DNA from: Medicago truncatula | Lineage: Eukaryota > Streptophyta > Magnoliopsida > Fabales > Fabaceae | Length of the DNA stretch: 64,000 nt | Reading direction: 5' to 3' | NCBI RefSeq assembly: GCF_003473485.1 | Contig: NC_053049.1 | Span: 29,657,292-29,721,291, forward strand | Shown here: positions 37,564 to 51,149 of the stretch, in pieces | Position numbering within the stretch: the first letter of the stretch is position 1 | Layout: the number at the start of each line of letters is the position of its first letter | The notes under the pieces: model-generated | What the model saw: the letters and a program-made list of their open reading frames with translations, nothing else | Databases searched by the model: none | What the model was told of the DNA's origin: nothing | Program-made: the position numbers and the translations under genes

Positions 37564-38523
37564 TCAAAAGGGGTGCAGGTTCCTACTCAATCCATTCATG
37601 TTGGTAAAGAGCCCGAATAATTGGCGTTTGTAAGGCAAAAATGATCTTCTTTTGTTGCTATCCTTCCTTGTTTTATTAGACACGTACAACTTCTCGTAAG
37701 CTGATAATCCATTTTTGTGTTTTTCATCCTTCCTCTTTTTATTAACAATGTTTTCTACCTTTGGCTTTCTGGAATTTTTTGGATCCGAAGCATTCAATAA
37801 AACTAATGAATCCTTATGGTCGCTGTTACTTCGAAGATTCATGTTTTGTCTAAATTTCCACAAATTTGATGACCCTGTGGAGTTGCTTTTTTCGTAACAC
37901 TCATTCGAAGCCTTTATCTCCACCATTGTCATATTCTGCAATGACTCGTTTTGAGATTCTTTTGAAATACCACCTAGCATTGAGTGTCGATTTACGGAAT
38001 TCTTAATAAAGATCTTCTTTAGTGGTGGTCGAAGATGTGAGACATTATTATTTGAGGTGGGATAGATGAATAGAGATTGGTCAAAAGTGTGTGGTATTTG
38101 TCGTATTTTTCCATTTTCAAATATCTCATCGGCAAATATATGCAGTCCTCGGACTTTGGTGCATGCAAAACTAAACTCTCCTTCTTCAATATTTTCTTCA
38201 TCATTGTCTTGCCTTTGTTCTTTACTTCTATTATATATATCTTTATCTTCAGCTGGAGAAAAGCCATCAAAATCAAGAAAAGCGTCGTTGTCAATTTGTT
38301 GTTTTGTACTACAAAATGGATCAACTTTATCTTGAACGGGAGAAGAGCCATCAAAATCAAAAAGAGTGTCGTTCTTAATTTGTTGTTTTCTGCTACGAAT
38401 TGAATCAACTTTATCTGGAATGGGAGCAAACCCAGAAAATTCAAGAAAAGGGTGGGGTGTGCAGAGAATTGATAGAGCTTGCACTCTTAGGATCTCAATA
38501 TTATTTGAGCCTGTTTTCTGCAT
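37564..38523 (-). CDS. DUF1645 family protein, copy 11 (intact, 319 aa)
   Basis: The protein is identical to copy 10. Its own TATA-like box lies about 75 bp upstream of the ATG, as in every unit. Confidence 0.85.
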   Translation of the reverse strand: MQKTGSNNIEILRVQALSILCTPHPFLEFSGFAPIPDKVDSIRSRKQQIKNDTLFDFDGSSPVQDKVDPFCSTKQQIDNDAFLDFDGFSPAEDKDIYNRSKEQRQDNDEENIEEGEFSFACTKVRGLHIFADEIFENGKIRQIPHTFDQSLFIYPTSNNNVSHLRPPLKKIFIKNSVNRHSMLGGISKESQNESLQNMTMVEIKASNECYEKSNSTGSSNLWKFRQNMNLRSNSDHKDSLVLLNASDPKNSRKPKVENIVNKKRKDEKHKNGLSAYEKLYVSNKTRKDSNKRRSFLPYKRQLFGLFTNMNGLSRNLHPF

Positions 38524-39828
38524 TTTGTTTCAATTACGAGTTTGAGATGTGTTGTTATAAGGTTAATTGAATGTGGGAAGTGATTATGAAATTTGAAATA
38601 TATATAAACAAACAGCTACGAAATGATGAATTATGGTTGTTAAACGACACTCGGTTAACTTGGATATTTTAGGATGTAGTTACACATGGAAGGTGTGAAA
38701 GAGTGTTAAGAAGTTGCCAATGTCTTTTTATGTTATACCTTACATTTGTTGCTTATCAAATTTAATCGATACGGTTTAGTTATTTCTTTTTAAAATTAGG
38801 AAATTATATTGGGCTTTACAACAATTTACCCTCTTTTAGTGAGTTGTTCGACCACTGTTATGTTTTCTAAGCATTTCAACAGAACACACACAAGTGCAAC
38901 CTCCATGTGTTCGCTTGTTAGTTGCTACTAATTAAGTACGTTATTTATTTATGATTTACTCTTTGGTTGAGAAAAAAAAAATGAATTCACTTGGAAAGGT
39001 CATACAAATTTAAATCAGAATATTGTCATTACATAGCATATATATTAAAAAAGATATTACAAGAATCATGTAATTAAATCTTTATGAGAACACTAAAAAA
39101 TAAGATATGTTACTCAAAAACAAAATAAAAATTACGATATGTTGTTATTGTTACATGCTCTAAATAGTTTTATAGATTTATAAAGATAATAGAAGGAACA
39201 TGTTGAACATATATTAAGTCGAAATGTTTTTCACTCATTTTTCCACAATATTCTAATGCACGGGATGATTCATAAGAAGAGGAGAAAACAAATTTTTTAA
39301 TTAAGTATGAAATTTTATTATATAGCATTTATGATTTTCTTATGTATATTCTGTTTTCCAAATTTGTTTATGATCTATATAATATACCATATTGCATTCT
39401 TTAAAGATTATAAATAAGCTACATATGTTTTGCTTGTATGAACTTCAGATCTGACTAACCTTTAAATATTTTTTTTTATTATTAAAATTTTTTATTAGTA
39501 AAAAAGGAAAACAATGCGTTGTTCCAAGTTGTAACTGAGAAAAAAAAGTTTCTTTAGTACGTAGTAATCATAAAACTTGTAATATGATTAAAAAAACATG
39601 TTTAACACGTGTTTCTATTTAATGAGATACACATGAAAATGTGTATTATATAAACAAACATTAGATCATTCACTCTACATTATCATGCGAGGAAATTAGA
39701 ACTCTTGATTTTCATAATCAGAGAAACAAAGCCTATTGCTAATTAGCTGATTTTTATGTACATTAAAGTATTCTACTATGTCAAAAATCATATGTACCCC
39801 CAACACGAGAAAACTTGGCAATTCAAAC

Positions 39829-40788
39829 TCAAAAGGGGTGCAGGTTCCTACTCAATCCATTCATGTTGGTAAAGAGCCCGAATAATTGGCGTTTGTAAGG
39901 CAAAAATGATCTTCTTTTGTTGCTATCCTTCCTTGTTTTATTAGACACGTACAACTTCTCGTAAGCTGATAATCCATTTTTGTGTTTTTCATCCTTCCTC
40001 TTTTTATTAACAATGTTTTCTACCTTTGGCTTTCTGGAATTTTTTGGATCCGAAGCATTCAATAAAACTAATGAATCCTTATGGTCGCTGTTACTTCGAA
40101 GATTCATGTTTTGTCTAAATTTCCACAAATTTGATGACCCTGTGGAGTTGCTTTTTTCGTAACACTCATTCGAAGCCTTTATCTCCACCATTGTCATATT
40201 CTGCAATGACTCGTTTTGAGATTCTTTTGAAATACCACCTAGCATTGAGTGTCGATTTACGGAATTCTTAATAAAGATCTTCTTTAGTGGTGGTCGAAGA
40301 TGTGAGACATTATTATTTGAGGTGGGATAGATGAATAGAGATTGGTCAAAAGTGTGTGGTATTTGTCGTATTTTTCCATTTTCAAATATCTCATCGGCAA
40401 ATATATGCAGTCCTCGGACTTTGGTGCATGCAAAACTAAACTCTCCTTCTTCAATATTTTCTTCATCATTGTCTTGCCTTTGTTCTTTACTTCTATTATA
40501 TATATCTTTATCTTCAGCTGGAGAAAAGCCATCAAAATCAAGAAAAGCGTCGTTGTCAATTTGTTGTTTTGTACTACAAAATGGATCAACTTTATCTTGA
40601 ACGGGAGAAGAGCCATCAAAATCAAAAAGAGTGTCGTTCTTAATTTGTTGTTTTCTGCTACGAATTGAATCAACTTTATCTGGAATGGGAGCAAACCCAG
40701 AAAATTCAAGAAAAGGGTGGGGTGTGCAGAGAATTGATAGAGCTTGCACTCTTAGGATCTCAATATTATTTGAGCCTGTTTTCTGCAT
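39829..40788 (-). CDS. DUF1645 family protein, copy 12 (intact, 319 aa)
   Basis: The protein is identical to copy 10. It lies in the last unit whose left edge reads gattcataag; from the next unit on this is gattcgtaag. Confidence 0.85.
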   Translation of the reverse strand: MQKTGSNNIEILRVQALSILCTPHPFLEFSGFAPIPDKVDSIRSRKQQIKNDTLFDFDGSSPVQDKVDPFCSTKQQIDNDAFLDFDGFSPAEDKDIYNRSKEQRQDNDEENIEEGEFSFACTKVRGLHIFADEIFENGKIRQIPHTFDQSLFIYPTSNNNVSHLRPPLKKIFIKNSVNRHSMLGGISKESQNESLQNMTMVEIKASNECYEKSNSTGSSNLWKFRQNMNLRSNSDHKDSLVLLNASDPKNSRKPKVENIVNKKRKDEKHKNGLSAYEKLYVSNKTRKDSNKRRSFLPYKRQLFGLFTNMNGLSRNLHPF

Positions 40789-42092
40789 TTTGTTTCAATT
40801 ACGAGTTTGAGATGTGTTGTTATAAGGTTAATTGAATGTGGGAAGTGATTATGAAATTTGAAATATATATAAACAAACAGCTACGAAATGATGAATTATG
40901 GTTGTTAAACGACACTCGGTTAACTTGGATATTTTAGGATGTAGTTACACATGGAAGGTGTGAAAGAGTGTTAAGAAGTTGCCAATGTCTTTTTATGTTA
41001 TACCTTACATTTGTTGCTTATCAAATTTAATCGATACGGTTTAGTTATTTCTTTTTAAAATTAGGAAATTATATTGGGCTTTACAACAATTTACCCTCTT
41101 TTAGTGAGTTGTTCGACCACTGTTATGTTTTCTAAGCATTTCAACAGAACACACACAAGTGCAACCTCCATGTGTTCGCTTGTTAGTTGCTACTAATTAA
41201 GTACGTTATTTATTTATGATTTACTCTTTGGTTGAGAAAAAAAAAATGAATTCACTTGGAAAGGTCATACAAATTTAAATCAGAATATTGTCATTACATA
41301 GCATATATATTAAAAAAGATATTACAAGAATCATGTAATTAAATCTTTATGAGAACACTAAAAAATAAGATATGTTACTCAAAAACAAAATAAAAATTAC
41401 GATATGTTGTTATTGTTACATGCTCTAAATAGTTTTATAGATTTATAAAGATAATAGAAGGAACATGTTGAACATATATTAAGTCGAAATGTTTTTCACT
41501 CATTTTTCCACAATATTCTAATGCACGGGATGATTCGTAAGAAGAGGAGAAAACAAATTTTTTAATTAAGTATGAAATTTTATTATATAGCATTTATGAT
41601 TTTCTTATGTATATTCTGTTTTCCAAATTTGTTTATGATCTATATAATATACCATATTGCATTCTTTAAAGATTATAAATAAGCTACATATGTTTTGCTT
41701 GTATGAACTTCAGATCTGACTAACCTTTAAATATTTTTTTTTATTATTAAAATTTTTTATTAGTAAAAAAGGAAAACAATGCGTTGTTCCAAGTTGTAAC
41801 TGAGAAAAAAAAGTTTCTTTAGTACGTAGTAATCATAAAACTTGTAATATGATTAAAAAAACATGTTTAACACGTGTTTCTATTTAATGAGATACACATG
41901 AAAATGTGTATTATATAAACAAACATTAGATCATTCACTCTACATTATCATGCGAGGAAATTAGAACTCTTGATTTTCATAATCAGAGAAACAAAGCCTA
42001 TTGCTAATTAGCTGATTTTTATGTACATTAAAGTATTCTACTATGTCAAAAATCATATGTACCCCAACACGAGAAAACTTGGCAATTCAAAC

Positions 42093-43052
42093 TCAAAAGG
42101 GGTGCAGGTTCCTACTCAATCCATTCATGTTGGTAAAGAGCCCGAATAATTGGCGTTTGTAAGGCAAAAATGATCTTCTTTTGTTGCTATCCTTCCTTGT
42201 TTTATTAGACACGTACAACTTCTCGTAAGCTGATAATCCATTTTTGTGTTTTTCATCCTTCCTCTTTTTATTAACAATGTTTTCTACCTTTGGCTTTCTG
42301 GAATTTTTTGGATCCGAAGCATTCAATAAAACTAATGAATCCTTATGGTCGCTGTTACTTCGAAGATTCATGTTTTGTCTAAATTTCCACAAATTTGATG
42401 ACCCTGTGGAGTTGCTTTTTTCGTAACACTCATTCGAAGCCTTTATCTCCACCATTGTCATATTCTGCAATGACTCGTTTTGAGATTCTTTTGAAATACC
42501 ACCTAGCATTGAGTGTCGATTTACGGAATTCTTAATAAAGATCTTCTTTAGTGGTGGTCGAAGATGTGAGACATTATTATTTGAGGTGGGATAGATGAAT
42601 AGAGATTGGTCAAAAGTGTGTGGTATTTGTCGTATTTTTCCATTTTCAAATATCTCATCGGCAAATATATGCAGTCCTCGGACTTTGGTGCATGCAAAAC
42701 TAAACTCTCCTTCTTCAATATTTTCTTCATCATTGTCTTGCCTTTGTTCTTTACTTCTATTATATATATCTTTATCTTCAGCTGGAGAAAAGCCATCAAA
42801 ATCAAGAAAAGCGTCGTTGTCAATTTGTTGTTTTGTACTACAAAATGGATCAACTTTATCTTGAACGGGAGAAGAGCCATCAAAATCAAAAAGAGTGTCG
42901 TTCTTAATTTGTTGTTTTCTGCTACGAATTGAATCAACTTTATCTGGAATGGGAGCAAACCCAGAAAATTCAAGAAAAGGGTGGGGTGTGCAGAGAATTG
43001 ATAGAGCTTGCACTCTTAGGATCTCAATATTATTTGAGCCTGTTTTCTGCAT
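42093..43052 (-). CDS. DUF1645 family protein, copy 13 (intact, 319 aa)
   Basis: The protein is identical to copy 10. It is the first unit with the gattcgtaag variant. One C is missing from a C-run in the 3' spacer near 42062, as also in unit 10. Confidence 0.85.
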   Translation of the reverse strand: MQKTGSNNIEILRVQALSILCTPHPFLEFSGFAPIPDKVDSIRSRKQQIKNDTLFDFDGSSPVQDKVDPFCSTKQQIDNDAFLDFDGFSPAEDKDIYNRSKEQRQDNDEENIEEGEFSFACTKVRGLHIFADEIFENGKIRQIPHTFDQSLFIYPTSNNNVSHLRPPLKKIFIKNSVNRHSMLGGISKESQNESLQNMTMVEIKASNECYEKSNSTGSSNLWKFRQNMNLRSNSDHKDSLVLLNASDPKNSRKPKVENIVNKKRKDEKHKNGLSAYEKLYVSNKTRKDSNKRRSFLPYKRQLFGLFTNMNGLSRNLHPF

Positions 43053-44357
43053 TTTGTTTCAATTACGAGTTTGAGATGTGTTGTTATAAGGTTAATTGAA
43101 TGTGGGAAGTGATTATGAAATTTGAAATATATATAAACAAACAGCTACGAAATGATGAATTATGGTTGTTAAACGACACTCGGTTAACTTGGATATTTTA
43201 GGATGTAGTTACACATGGAAGGTGTGAAAGAGTGTTAAGAAGTTGCCAATGTCTTTTTATGTTATACCTTACATTTGTTGCTTATCAAATTTAATCGATA
43301 CGGTTTAGTTATTTCTTTTTAAAATTAGGAAATTATATTGGGCTTTACAACAATTTACCCTCTTTTAGTGAGTTGTTCGACCACTGTTATGTTTTCTAAG
43401 CATTTCAACAGAACACACACAAGTGCAACCTCCATGTGTTCGCTTGTTAGTTGCTACTAATTAAGTACGTTATTTATTTATGATTTACTCTTTGGTTGAG
43501 AAAAAAAAAATGAATTCACTTGGAAAGGTCATACAAATTTAAATCAGAATATTGTCATTACATAGCATATATATTAAAAAAGATATTACAAGAATCATGT
43601 AATTAAATCTTTATGAGAACACTAAAAAATAAGATATGTTACTCAAAAACAAAATAAAAATTACGATATGTTGTTATTGTTACATGCTCTAAATAGTTTT
43701 ATAGATTTATAAAGATAATAGAAGGAACATGTTGAACATATATTAAGTCGAAATGTTTTTCACTCATTTTTCCACAATATTCTAATGCACGGGATGATTC
43801 GTAAGAAGAGGAGAAAACAAATTTTTTAATTAAGTATGAAATTTTATTATATAGCATTTATGATTTTCTTATGTATATTCTGTTTTCCAAATTTGTTTAT
43901 GATCTATATAATATACCATATTGCATTCTTTAAAGATTATAAATAAGCTACATATGTTTTGCTTGTATGAACTTCAGATCTGACTAACCTTTAAATATTT
44001 TTTTTTATTATTAAAATTTTTTATTAGTAAAAAAGGAAAACAATGCGTTGTTCCAAGTTGTAACTGAGAAAAAAAAGTTTCTTTAGTACGTAGTAATCAT
44101 AAAACTTGTAATATGATTAAAAAAACATGTTTAACACGTGTTTCTATTTAATGAGATACACATGAAAATGTGTATTATATAAACAAACATTAGATCATTC
44201 ACTCTACATTATCATGCGAGGAAATTAGAACTCTTGATTTTCATAATCAGAGAAACAAAGCCTATTGCTAATTAGCTGATTTTTATGTACATTAAAGTAT
44301 TCTACTATGTCAAAAATCATATGTACCCCCAACACGAGAAAACTTGGCAATTCAAAC

Positions 44358-45316
44358 TCAAAAGGGGTGCAGGTTCCTACTCAATCCATTCATGTTGGTA
44401 AAGAGCCCGAATAATTGGCGTTTGTAAGGCAAAAATGATCTTCTTTTGTTGCTATCCTTCCTTGTTTTATTAGACACGTACAACTTCTCGTAAGCTGATA
44501 ATCCATTTTTGTGTTTTTCATCCTTCCTCTTTTTATTAACAATGTTTTCTACCTTTGGCTTTCTGGAATTTTTTGGATCCGAAGCATTCAATAAAACTAA
44601 TGAATCCTTATGGTCGCTGTTACTTCGAAGATTCATGTTTTGTCTAAATTTCCACAAATTTGATGACCCTGTGGAGTTGCTTTTTTCGTAACACTCATTC
44701 GAAGCCTTTATCTCCACCATTGTCATATTCTGCAATGACTCGTTTTGAGATTCTTTTGAAATACCACCTAGCATTGAGTGTCGATTTACGGAATTCTTAA
44801 TAAAGATCTTCTTTAGTGGTGGTCGAAGATGTGAGACATTATTATTTGAGGTGGGATAGATGAATAGAGATTGGTCAAAAGTGTGTGGTATTTGTCGTAT
44901 TTTTCCATTTTCAAATATCTCATCGGCAAATATATGCAGTCCTCGGACTTTGGTGCATGCAAAACTAAACTCTCCTTCTTCAATATTTTCTTCATCATTG
45001 TCTTGCCTTTGTTCTTTACTTCTATTATATATATCTTTATCTTCAGCTGGAGAAAAGCCATCAAAATCAAGAAAAGCGTCGTTGTCAATTTGTTGTTTTG
45101 TACTACAAAATGGATCAACTTATCTTGAACGGGAGAAGAGCCATCAAAATCAAAAAGAGTGTCGTTCTTAATTTGTTGTTTTCTGCTACGAATTGAATCA
45201 ACTTTATCTGGAATGGGAGCAAACCCAGAAAATTCAAGAAAAGGGTGGGGTGTGCAGAGAATTGATAGAGCTTGCACTCTTAGGATCTCAATATTATTTG
45301 AGCCTGTTTTCTGCAT
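44358..45316 (-). pseudogene. DUF1645 gene copy 14 (broken by one base)
   Basis: This is the only broken copy in the right block. A single T is missing near 45119 inside the second 28-residue repeat, which shifts the frame early. Everything else matches its intact neighbours, so this is a very recent loss, or a base-calling error in a homopolymer. Confidence 0.85.
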
Positions 45317-46621
45317 TTTGTTTCAATTACGAGTTTGAGATGTGTTGTTATAAGGTTAATTGAATGTGGGAAGTGATTATGAAATTTGAAATATATATAA
45401 ACAAACAGCTACGAAATGATGAATTATGGTTGTTAAACGACACTCGGTTAACTTGGATATTTTAGGATGTAGTTACACATGGAAGGTGTGAAAGAGTGTT
45501 AAGAAGTTGCCAATGTCTTTTTATGTTATACCTTACATTTGTTGCTTATCAAATTTAATCGATACGGTTTAGTTATTTCTTTTTAAAATTAGGAAATTAT
45601 ATTGGGCTTTACAACAATTTACCCTCTTTTAGTGAGTTGTTCGACCACTGTTATGTTTTCTAAGCATTTCAACAGAACACACACAAGTGCAACCTCCATG
45701 TGTTCGCTTGTTAGTTGCTACTAATTAAGTACGTTATTTATTTATGATTTACTCTTTGGTTGAGAAAAAAAAAATGAATTCACTTGGAAAGGTCATACAA
45801 ATTTAAATCAGAATATTGTCATTACATAGCATATATATTAAAAAAGATATTACAAGAATCATGTAATTAAATCTTTATGAGAACACTAAAAAATAAGATA
45901 TGTTACTCAAAAACAAAATAAAAATTACGATATGTTGTTATTGTTACATGCTCTAAATAGTTTTATAGATTTATAAAGATAATAGAAGGAACATGTTGAA
46001 CATATATTAAGTCGAAATGTTTTTCACTCATTTTTCCACAATATTCTAATGCACGGGATGATTCGTAAGAAGAGGAGAAAACAAATTTTTTAATTAAGTA
46101 TGAAATTTTATTATATAGCATTTATGATTTTCTTATGTATATTCTGTTTTCCAAATTTGTTTATGATCTATATAATATACCATATTGCATTCTTTAAAGA
46201 TTATAAATAAGCTACATATGTTTTGCTTGTATGAACTTCAGATCTGACTAACCTTTAAATATTTTTTTTTATTATTAAAATTTTTTATTAGTAAAAAAGG
46301 AAAACAATGCGTTGTTCCAAGTTGTAACTGAGAAAAAAAAGTTTCTTTAGTACGTAGTAATCATAAAACTTGTAATATGATTAAAAAAACATGTTTAACA
46401 CGTGTTTCTATTTAATGAGATACACATGAAAATGTGTATTATATAAACAAACATTAGATCATTCACTCTACATTATCATGCGAGGAAATTAGAACTCTTG
46501 ATTTTCATAATCAGAGAAACAAAGCCTATTGCTAATTAGCTGATTTTTATGTACATTAAAGTATTCTACTATGTCAAAAATCATATGTACCCCCAACACG
46601 AGAAAACTTGGCAATTCAAAC

Positions 46622-47581
46622 TCAAAAGGGGTGCAGGTTCCTACTCAATCCATTCATGTTGGTAAAGAGCCCGAATAATTGGCGTTTGTAAGGCAAAAAT
46701 GATCTTCTTTTGTTGCTATCCTTCCTTGTTTTATTAGACACGTACAACTTCTCGTAAGCTGATAATCCATTTTTGTGTTTTTCATCCTTCCTCTTTTTAT
46801 TAACAATGTTTTCTACCTTTGGCTTTCTGGAATTTTTTGGATCCGAAGCATTCAATAAAACTAATGAATCCTTATGGTCGCTGTTACTTCGAAGATTCAT
46901 GTTTTGTCTAAATTTCCACAAATTTGATGACCCTGTGGAGTTGCTTTTTTCGTAACACTCATTCGAAGCCTTTATCTCCACCATTGTCATATTCTGCAAT
47001 GACTCGTTTTGAGATTCTTTTGAAATACCACCTAGCATTGAGTGTCGATTTACGGAATTCTTAATAAAGATCTTCTTTAGTGGTGGTCGAAGATGTGAGA
47101 CATTATTATTTGAGGTGGGATAGATGAATAGAGATTGGTCAAAAGTGTGTGGTATTTGTCGTATTTTTCCATTTTCAAATATCTCATCGGCAAATATATG
47201 CAGTCCTCGGACTTTGGTGCATGCAAAACTAAACTCTCCTTCTTCAATATTTTCTTCATCATTGTCTTGCCTTTGTTCTTTACTTCTATTATATATATCT
47301 TTATCTTCAGCTGGAGAAAAGCCATCAAAATCAAGAAAAGCGTCGTTGTCAATTTGTTGTTTTGTACTACAAAATGGATCAACTTTATCTTGAACGGGAG
47401 AAGAGCCATCAAAATCAAAAAGAGTGTCGTTCTTAATTTGTTGTTTTCTGCTACGAATTGAATCAACTTTATCTGGAATGGGAGCAAACCCAGAAAATTC
47501 AAGAAAAGGGTGGGGTGTGCAGAGAATTGATAGAGCTTGCACTCTTAGGATCTCAATATTATTTGAGCCTGTTTTCTGCAT
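46622..47581 (-). CDS. DUF1645 family protein, copy 15 (intact, 319 aa)
   Basis: The protein is identical to copy 10, although the adjacent copy 14 is broken. Confidence 0.85.
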   Translation of the reverse strand: MQKTGSNNIEILRVQALSILCTPHPFLEFSGFAPIPDKVDSIRSRKQQIKNDTLFDFDGSSPVQDKVDPFCSTKQQIDNDAFLDFDGFSPAEDKDIYNRSKEQRQDNDEENIEEGEFSFACTKVRGLHIFADEIFENGKIRQIPHTFDQSLFIYPTSNNNVSHLRPPLKKIFIKNSVNRHSMLGGISKESQNESLQNMTMVEIKASNECYEKSNSTGSSNLWKFRQNMNLRSNSDHKDSLVLLNASDPKNSRKPKVENIVNKKRKDEKHKNGLSAYEKLYVSNKTRKDSNKRRSFLPYKRQLFGLFTNMNGLSRNLHPF

Positions 47582-48886
47582 TTTGTTTCAATTACGAGTT
47601 TGAGATGTGTTGTTATAAGGTTAATTGAATGTGGGAAGTGATTATGAAATTTGAAATATATATAAACAAACAGCTACGAAATGATGAATTATGGTTGTTA
47701 AACGACACTCGGTTAACTTGGATATTTTAGGATGTAGTTACACATGGAAGGTGTGAAAGAGTGTTAAGAAGTTGCCAATGTCTTTTTATGTTATACCTTA
47801 CATTTGTTGCTTATCAAATTTAATCGATACGGTTTAGTTATTTCTTTTTAAAATTAGGAAATTATATTGGGCTTTACAACAATTTACCCTCTTTTAGTGA
47901 GTTGTTCGACCACTGTTATGTTTTCTAAGCATTTCAACAGAACACACACAAGTGCAACCTCCATGTGTTCGCTTGTTAGTTGCTACTAATTAAGTACGTT
48001 ATTTATTTATGATTTACTCTTTGGTTGAGAAAAAAAAAATGAATTCACTTGGAAAGGTCATACAAATTTAAATCAGAATATTGTCATTACATAGCATATA
48101 TATTAAAAAAGATATTACAAGAATCATGTAATTAAATCTTTATGAGAACACTAAAAAATAAGATATGTTACTCAAAAACAAAATAAAAATTACGATATGT
48201 TGTTATTGTTACATGCTCTAAATAGTTTTATAGATTTATAAAGATAATAGAAGGAACATGTTGAACATATATTAAGTCGAAATGTTTTTCACTCATTTTT
48301 CCACAATATTCTAATGCACGGGATGATTCGTAAGAAGAGGAGAAAACAAATTTTTTAATTAAGTATGAAATTTTATTATATAGCATTTATGATTTTCTTA
48401 TGTATATTCTGTTTTCCAAATTTGTTTATGATCTATATAATATACCATATTGCATTCTTTAAAGATTATAAATAAGCTACATATGTTTTGCTTGTATGAA
48501 CTTCAGATCTGACTAACCTTTAAATATTTTTTTTTATTATTAAAATTTTTTATTAGTAAAAAAGGAAAACAATGCGTTGTTCCAAGTTGTAACTGAGAAA
48601 AAAAAGTTTCTTTAGTACGTAGTAATCATAAAACTTGTAATATGATTAAAAAAACATGTTTAACACGTGTTTCTATTTAATGAGATACACATGAAAATGT
48701 GTATTATATAAACAAACATTAGATCATTCACTCTACATTATCATGCGAGGAAATTAGAACTCTTGATTTTCATAATCAGAGAAACAAAGCCTATTGCTAA
48801 TTAGCTGATTTTTATGTACATTAAAGTATTCTACTATGTCAAAAATCATATGTACCCCCAACACGAGAAAACTTGGCAATTCAAAC

Positions 48887-49846
48887 TCAAAAGGGGTGCA
48901 GGTTCCTACTCAATCCATTCATGTTGGTAAAGAGCCCGAATAATTGGCGTTTGTAAGGCAAAAATGATCTTCTTTTGTTGCTATCCTTCCTTGTTTTATT
49001 AGACACGTACAACTTCTCGTAAGCTGATAATCCATTTTTGTGTTTTTCATCCTTCCTCTTTTTATTAACAATGTTTTCTACCTTTGGCTTTCTGGAATTT
49101 TTTGGATCCGAAGCATTCAATAAAACTAATGAATCCTTATGGTCGCTGTTACTTCGAAGATTCATGTTTTGTCTAAATTTCCACAAATTTGATGACCCTG
49201 TGGAGTTGCTTTTTTCGTAACACTCATTCGAAGCCTTTATCTCCACCATTGTCATATTCTGCAATGACTCGTTTTGAGATTCTTTTGAAATACCACCTAG
49301 CATTGAGTGTCGATTTACGGAATTCTTAATAAAGATCTTCTTTAGTGGTGGTCGAAGATGTGAGACATTATTATTTGAGGTGGGATAGATGAATAGAGAT
49401 TGGTCAAAAGTGTGTGGTATTTGTCGTATTTTTCCATTTTCAAATATCTCATCGGCAAATATATGCAGTCCTCGGACTTTGGTGCATGCAAAACTAAACT
49501 CTCCTTCTTCAATATTTTCTTCATCATTGTCTTGCCTTTGTTCTTTACTTCTATTATATATATCTTTATCTTCAGCTGGAGAAAAGCCATCAAAATCAAG
49601 AAAAGCGTCGTTGTCAATTTGTTGTTTTGTACTACAAAATGGATCAACTTTATCTTGAACGGGAGAAGAGCCATCAAAATCAAAAAGAGTGTCGTTCTTA
49701 ATTTGTTGTTTTCTGCTACGAATTGAATCAACTTTATCTGGAATGGGAGCAAACCCAGAAAATTCAAGAAAAGGGTGGGGTGTGCAGAGAATTGATAGAG
49801 CTTGCACTCTTAGGATCTCAATATTATTTGAGCCTGTTTTCTGCAT
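48887..49846 (-). CDS. DUF1645 family protein, copy 16 (intact, 319 aa)
   Basis: The protein is identical to copy 10. Its promoter-side spacer has a private one-base deletion near 49959 and shares the gtgagctgttc variant near 50163 only with unit 17. Confidence 0.85.
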   Translation of the reverse strand: MQKTGSNNIEILRVQALSILCTPHPFLEFSGFAPIPDKVDSIRSRKQQIKNDTLFDFDGSSPVQDKVDPFCSTKQQIDNDAFLDFDGFSPAEDKDIYNRSKEQRQDNDEENIEEGEFSFACTKVRGLHIFADEIFENGKIRQIPHTFDQSLFIYPTSNNNVSHLRPPLKKIFIKNSVNRHSMLGGISKESQNESLQNMTMVEIKASNECYEKSNSTGSSNLWKFRQNMNLRSNSDHKDSLVLLNASDPKNSRKPKVENIVNKKRKDEKHKNGLSAYEKLYVSNKTRKDSNKRRSFLPYKRQLFGLFTNMNGLSRNLHPF

Positions 49847-51149
49847 TTTGTTTCAATTACGAGTTTGAGATGTGTTGTTATAAGGTTAATTGAATGTGGG
49901 AAGTGATTATGAAATTTGAAATATATATAAACAAACAGCTACGAAATGATGAATTATGGTGTTAAACGACACTCGGTTAACTTGGATATTTTAGGATGTA
50001 GTTACACATGGAAGGTGTGAAAGAGTGTTAAGAAGTTGCCAATGTCTTTTTATGTTATACCTTACATTTGTTGCTTATCAAATTTAATCGATACGGTTTA
50101 GTTATTTCTTTTTAAAATTAGGAAATTATATTGGGCTTTACAACAATTTACCCTCTTTTAGTGAGCTGTTCGACCACTGTTATGTTTTCTAAGCATTTCA
50201 ACAGAACACACACAAGTGCAACCTCCATGTGTTCGCTTGTTAGTTGCTACTAATTAAGTACGTTATTTATTTATGATTTACTCTTTGGTTGAGAAAAAAA
50301 AAATGAATTCACTTGGAAAGGTCATACAAATTTAAATCAGAATATTGTCATTACATAGCATATATATTAAAAAAGATATTACAAGAATCATGTAATTAAA
50401 TCTTTATGAGAACACTAAAAAATAAGATATGTTACTCAAAAACAAAATAAAAATTACGATATGTTGTTATTGTTACATGCTCTAAATAGTTTTATAGATT
50501 TATAAAGATAATAGAAGGAACATGTTGAACATATATTAAGTCGAAATGTTTTTCACTCATTTTTCCACAATATTCTAATGCACGGGATGATTCGTAAGAA
50601 GAGGAGAAAACAAATTTTTTAATTAAGTATGAAATTTTATTATATAGCATTTATGATTTTCTTATGTATATTCTGTTTTCCAAATTTGTTTATGATCTAT
50701 ATAATATACCATATTGCATTCTTTAAAGATTATAAATAAGCTACATATGTTTTGCTTGTATGAACTTCAGATCTGACTAACCTTTAAATATTTTTTTTAT
50801 TATTAAAATTTTTTATTAGTAAAAAAGGAAAACAATGCGTTGTTCCAAGTTGTAACTGAGAAAAAAAAGTTTCTTTAGTACGTAGTAATCATAAAACTTG
50901 TAATATGATTAAAAAAACATGTTTAACACGTGTTTCTATTTAATGAGATACACATGAAAATGTGTATTATATAAACAAACATTAGATCATTCACTCTACA
51001 TTATCATGCGAGGAAATTAGAACTCTTGATTTTCATAATCAGAGAAACAAAGCCTATTGCTAATTAGCTGATTTTTATGTACATTAAAGTATTCTACTAT
51101 GTCAAAAATCATATGTACCCCCAACACGAGAAAACTTGGCAATTCAAAC

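Noticed and set aside
44358-45316. Copy 14 frameshift as proof of real gene death
   Set aside because: A single missing T in a short T-run within otherwise identical units could be a sequencing error, so it was not given weight as a biological signal.
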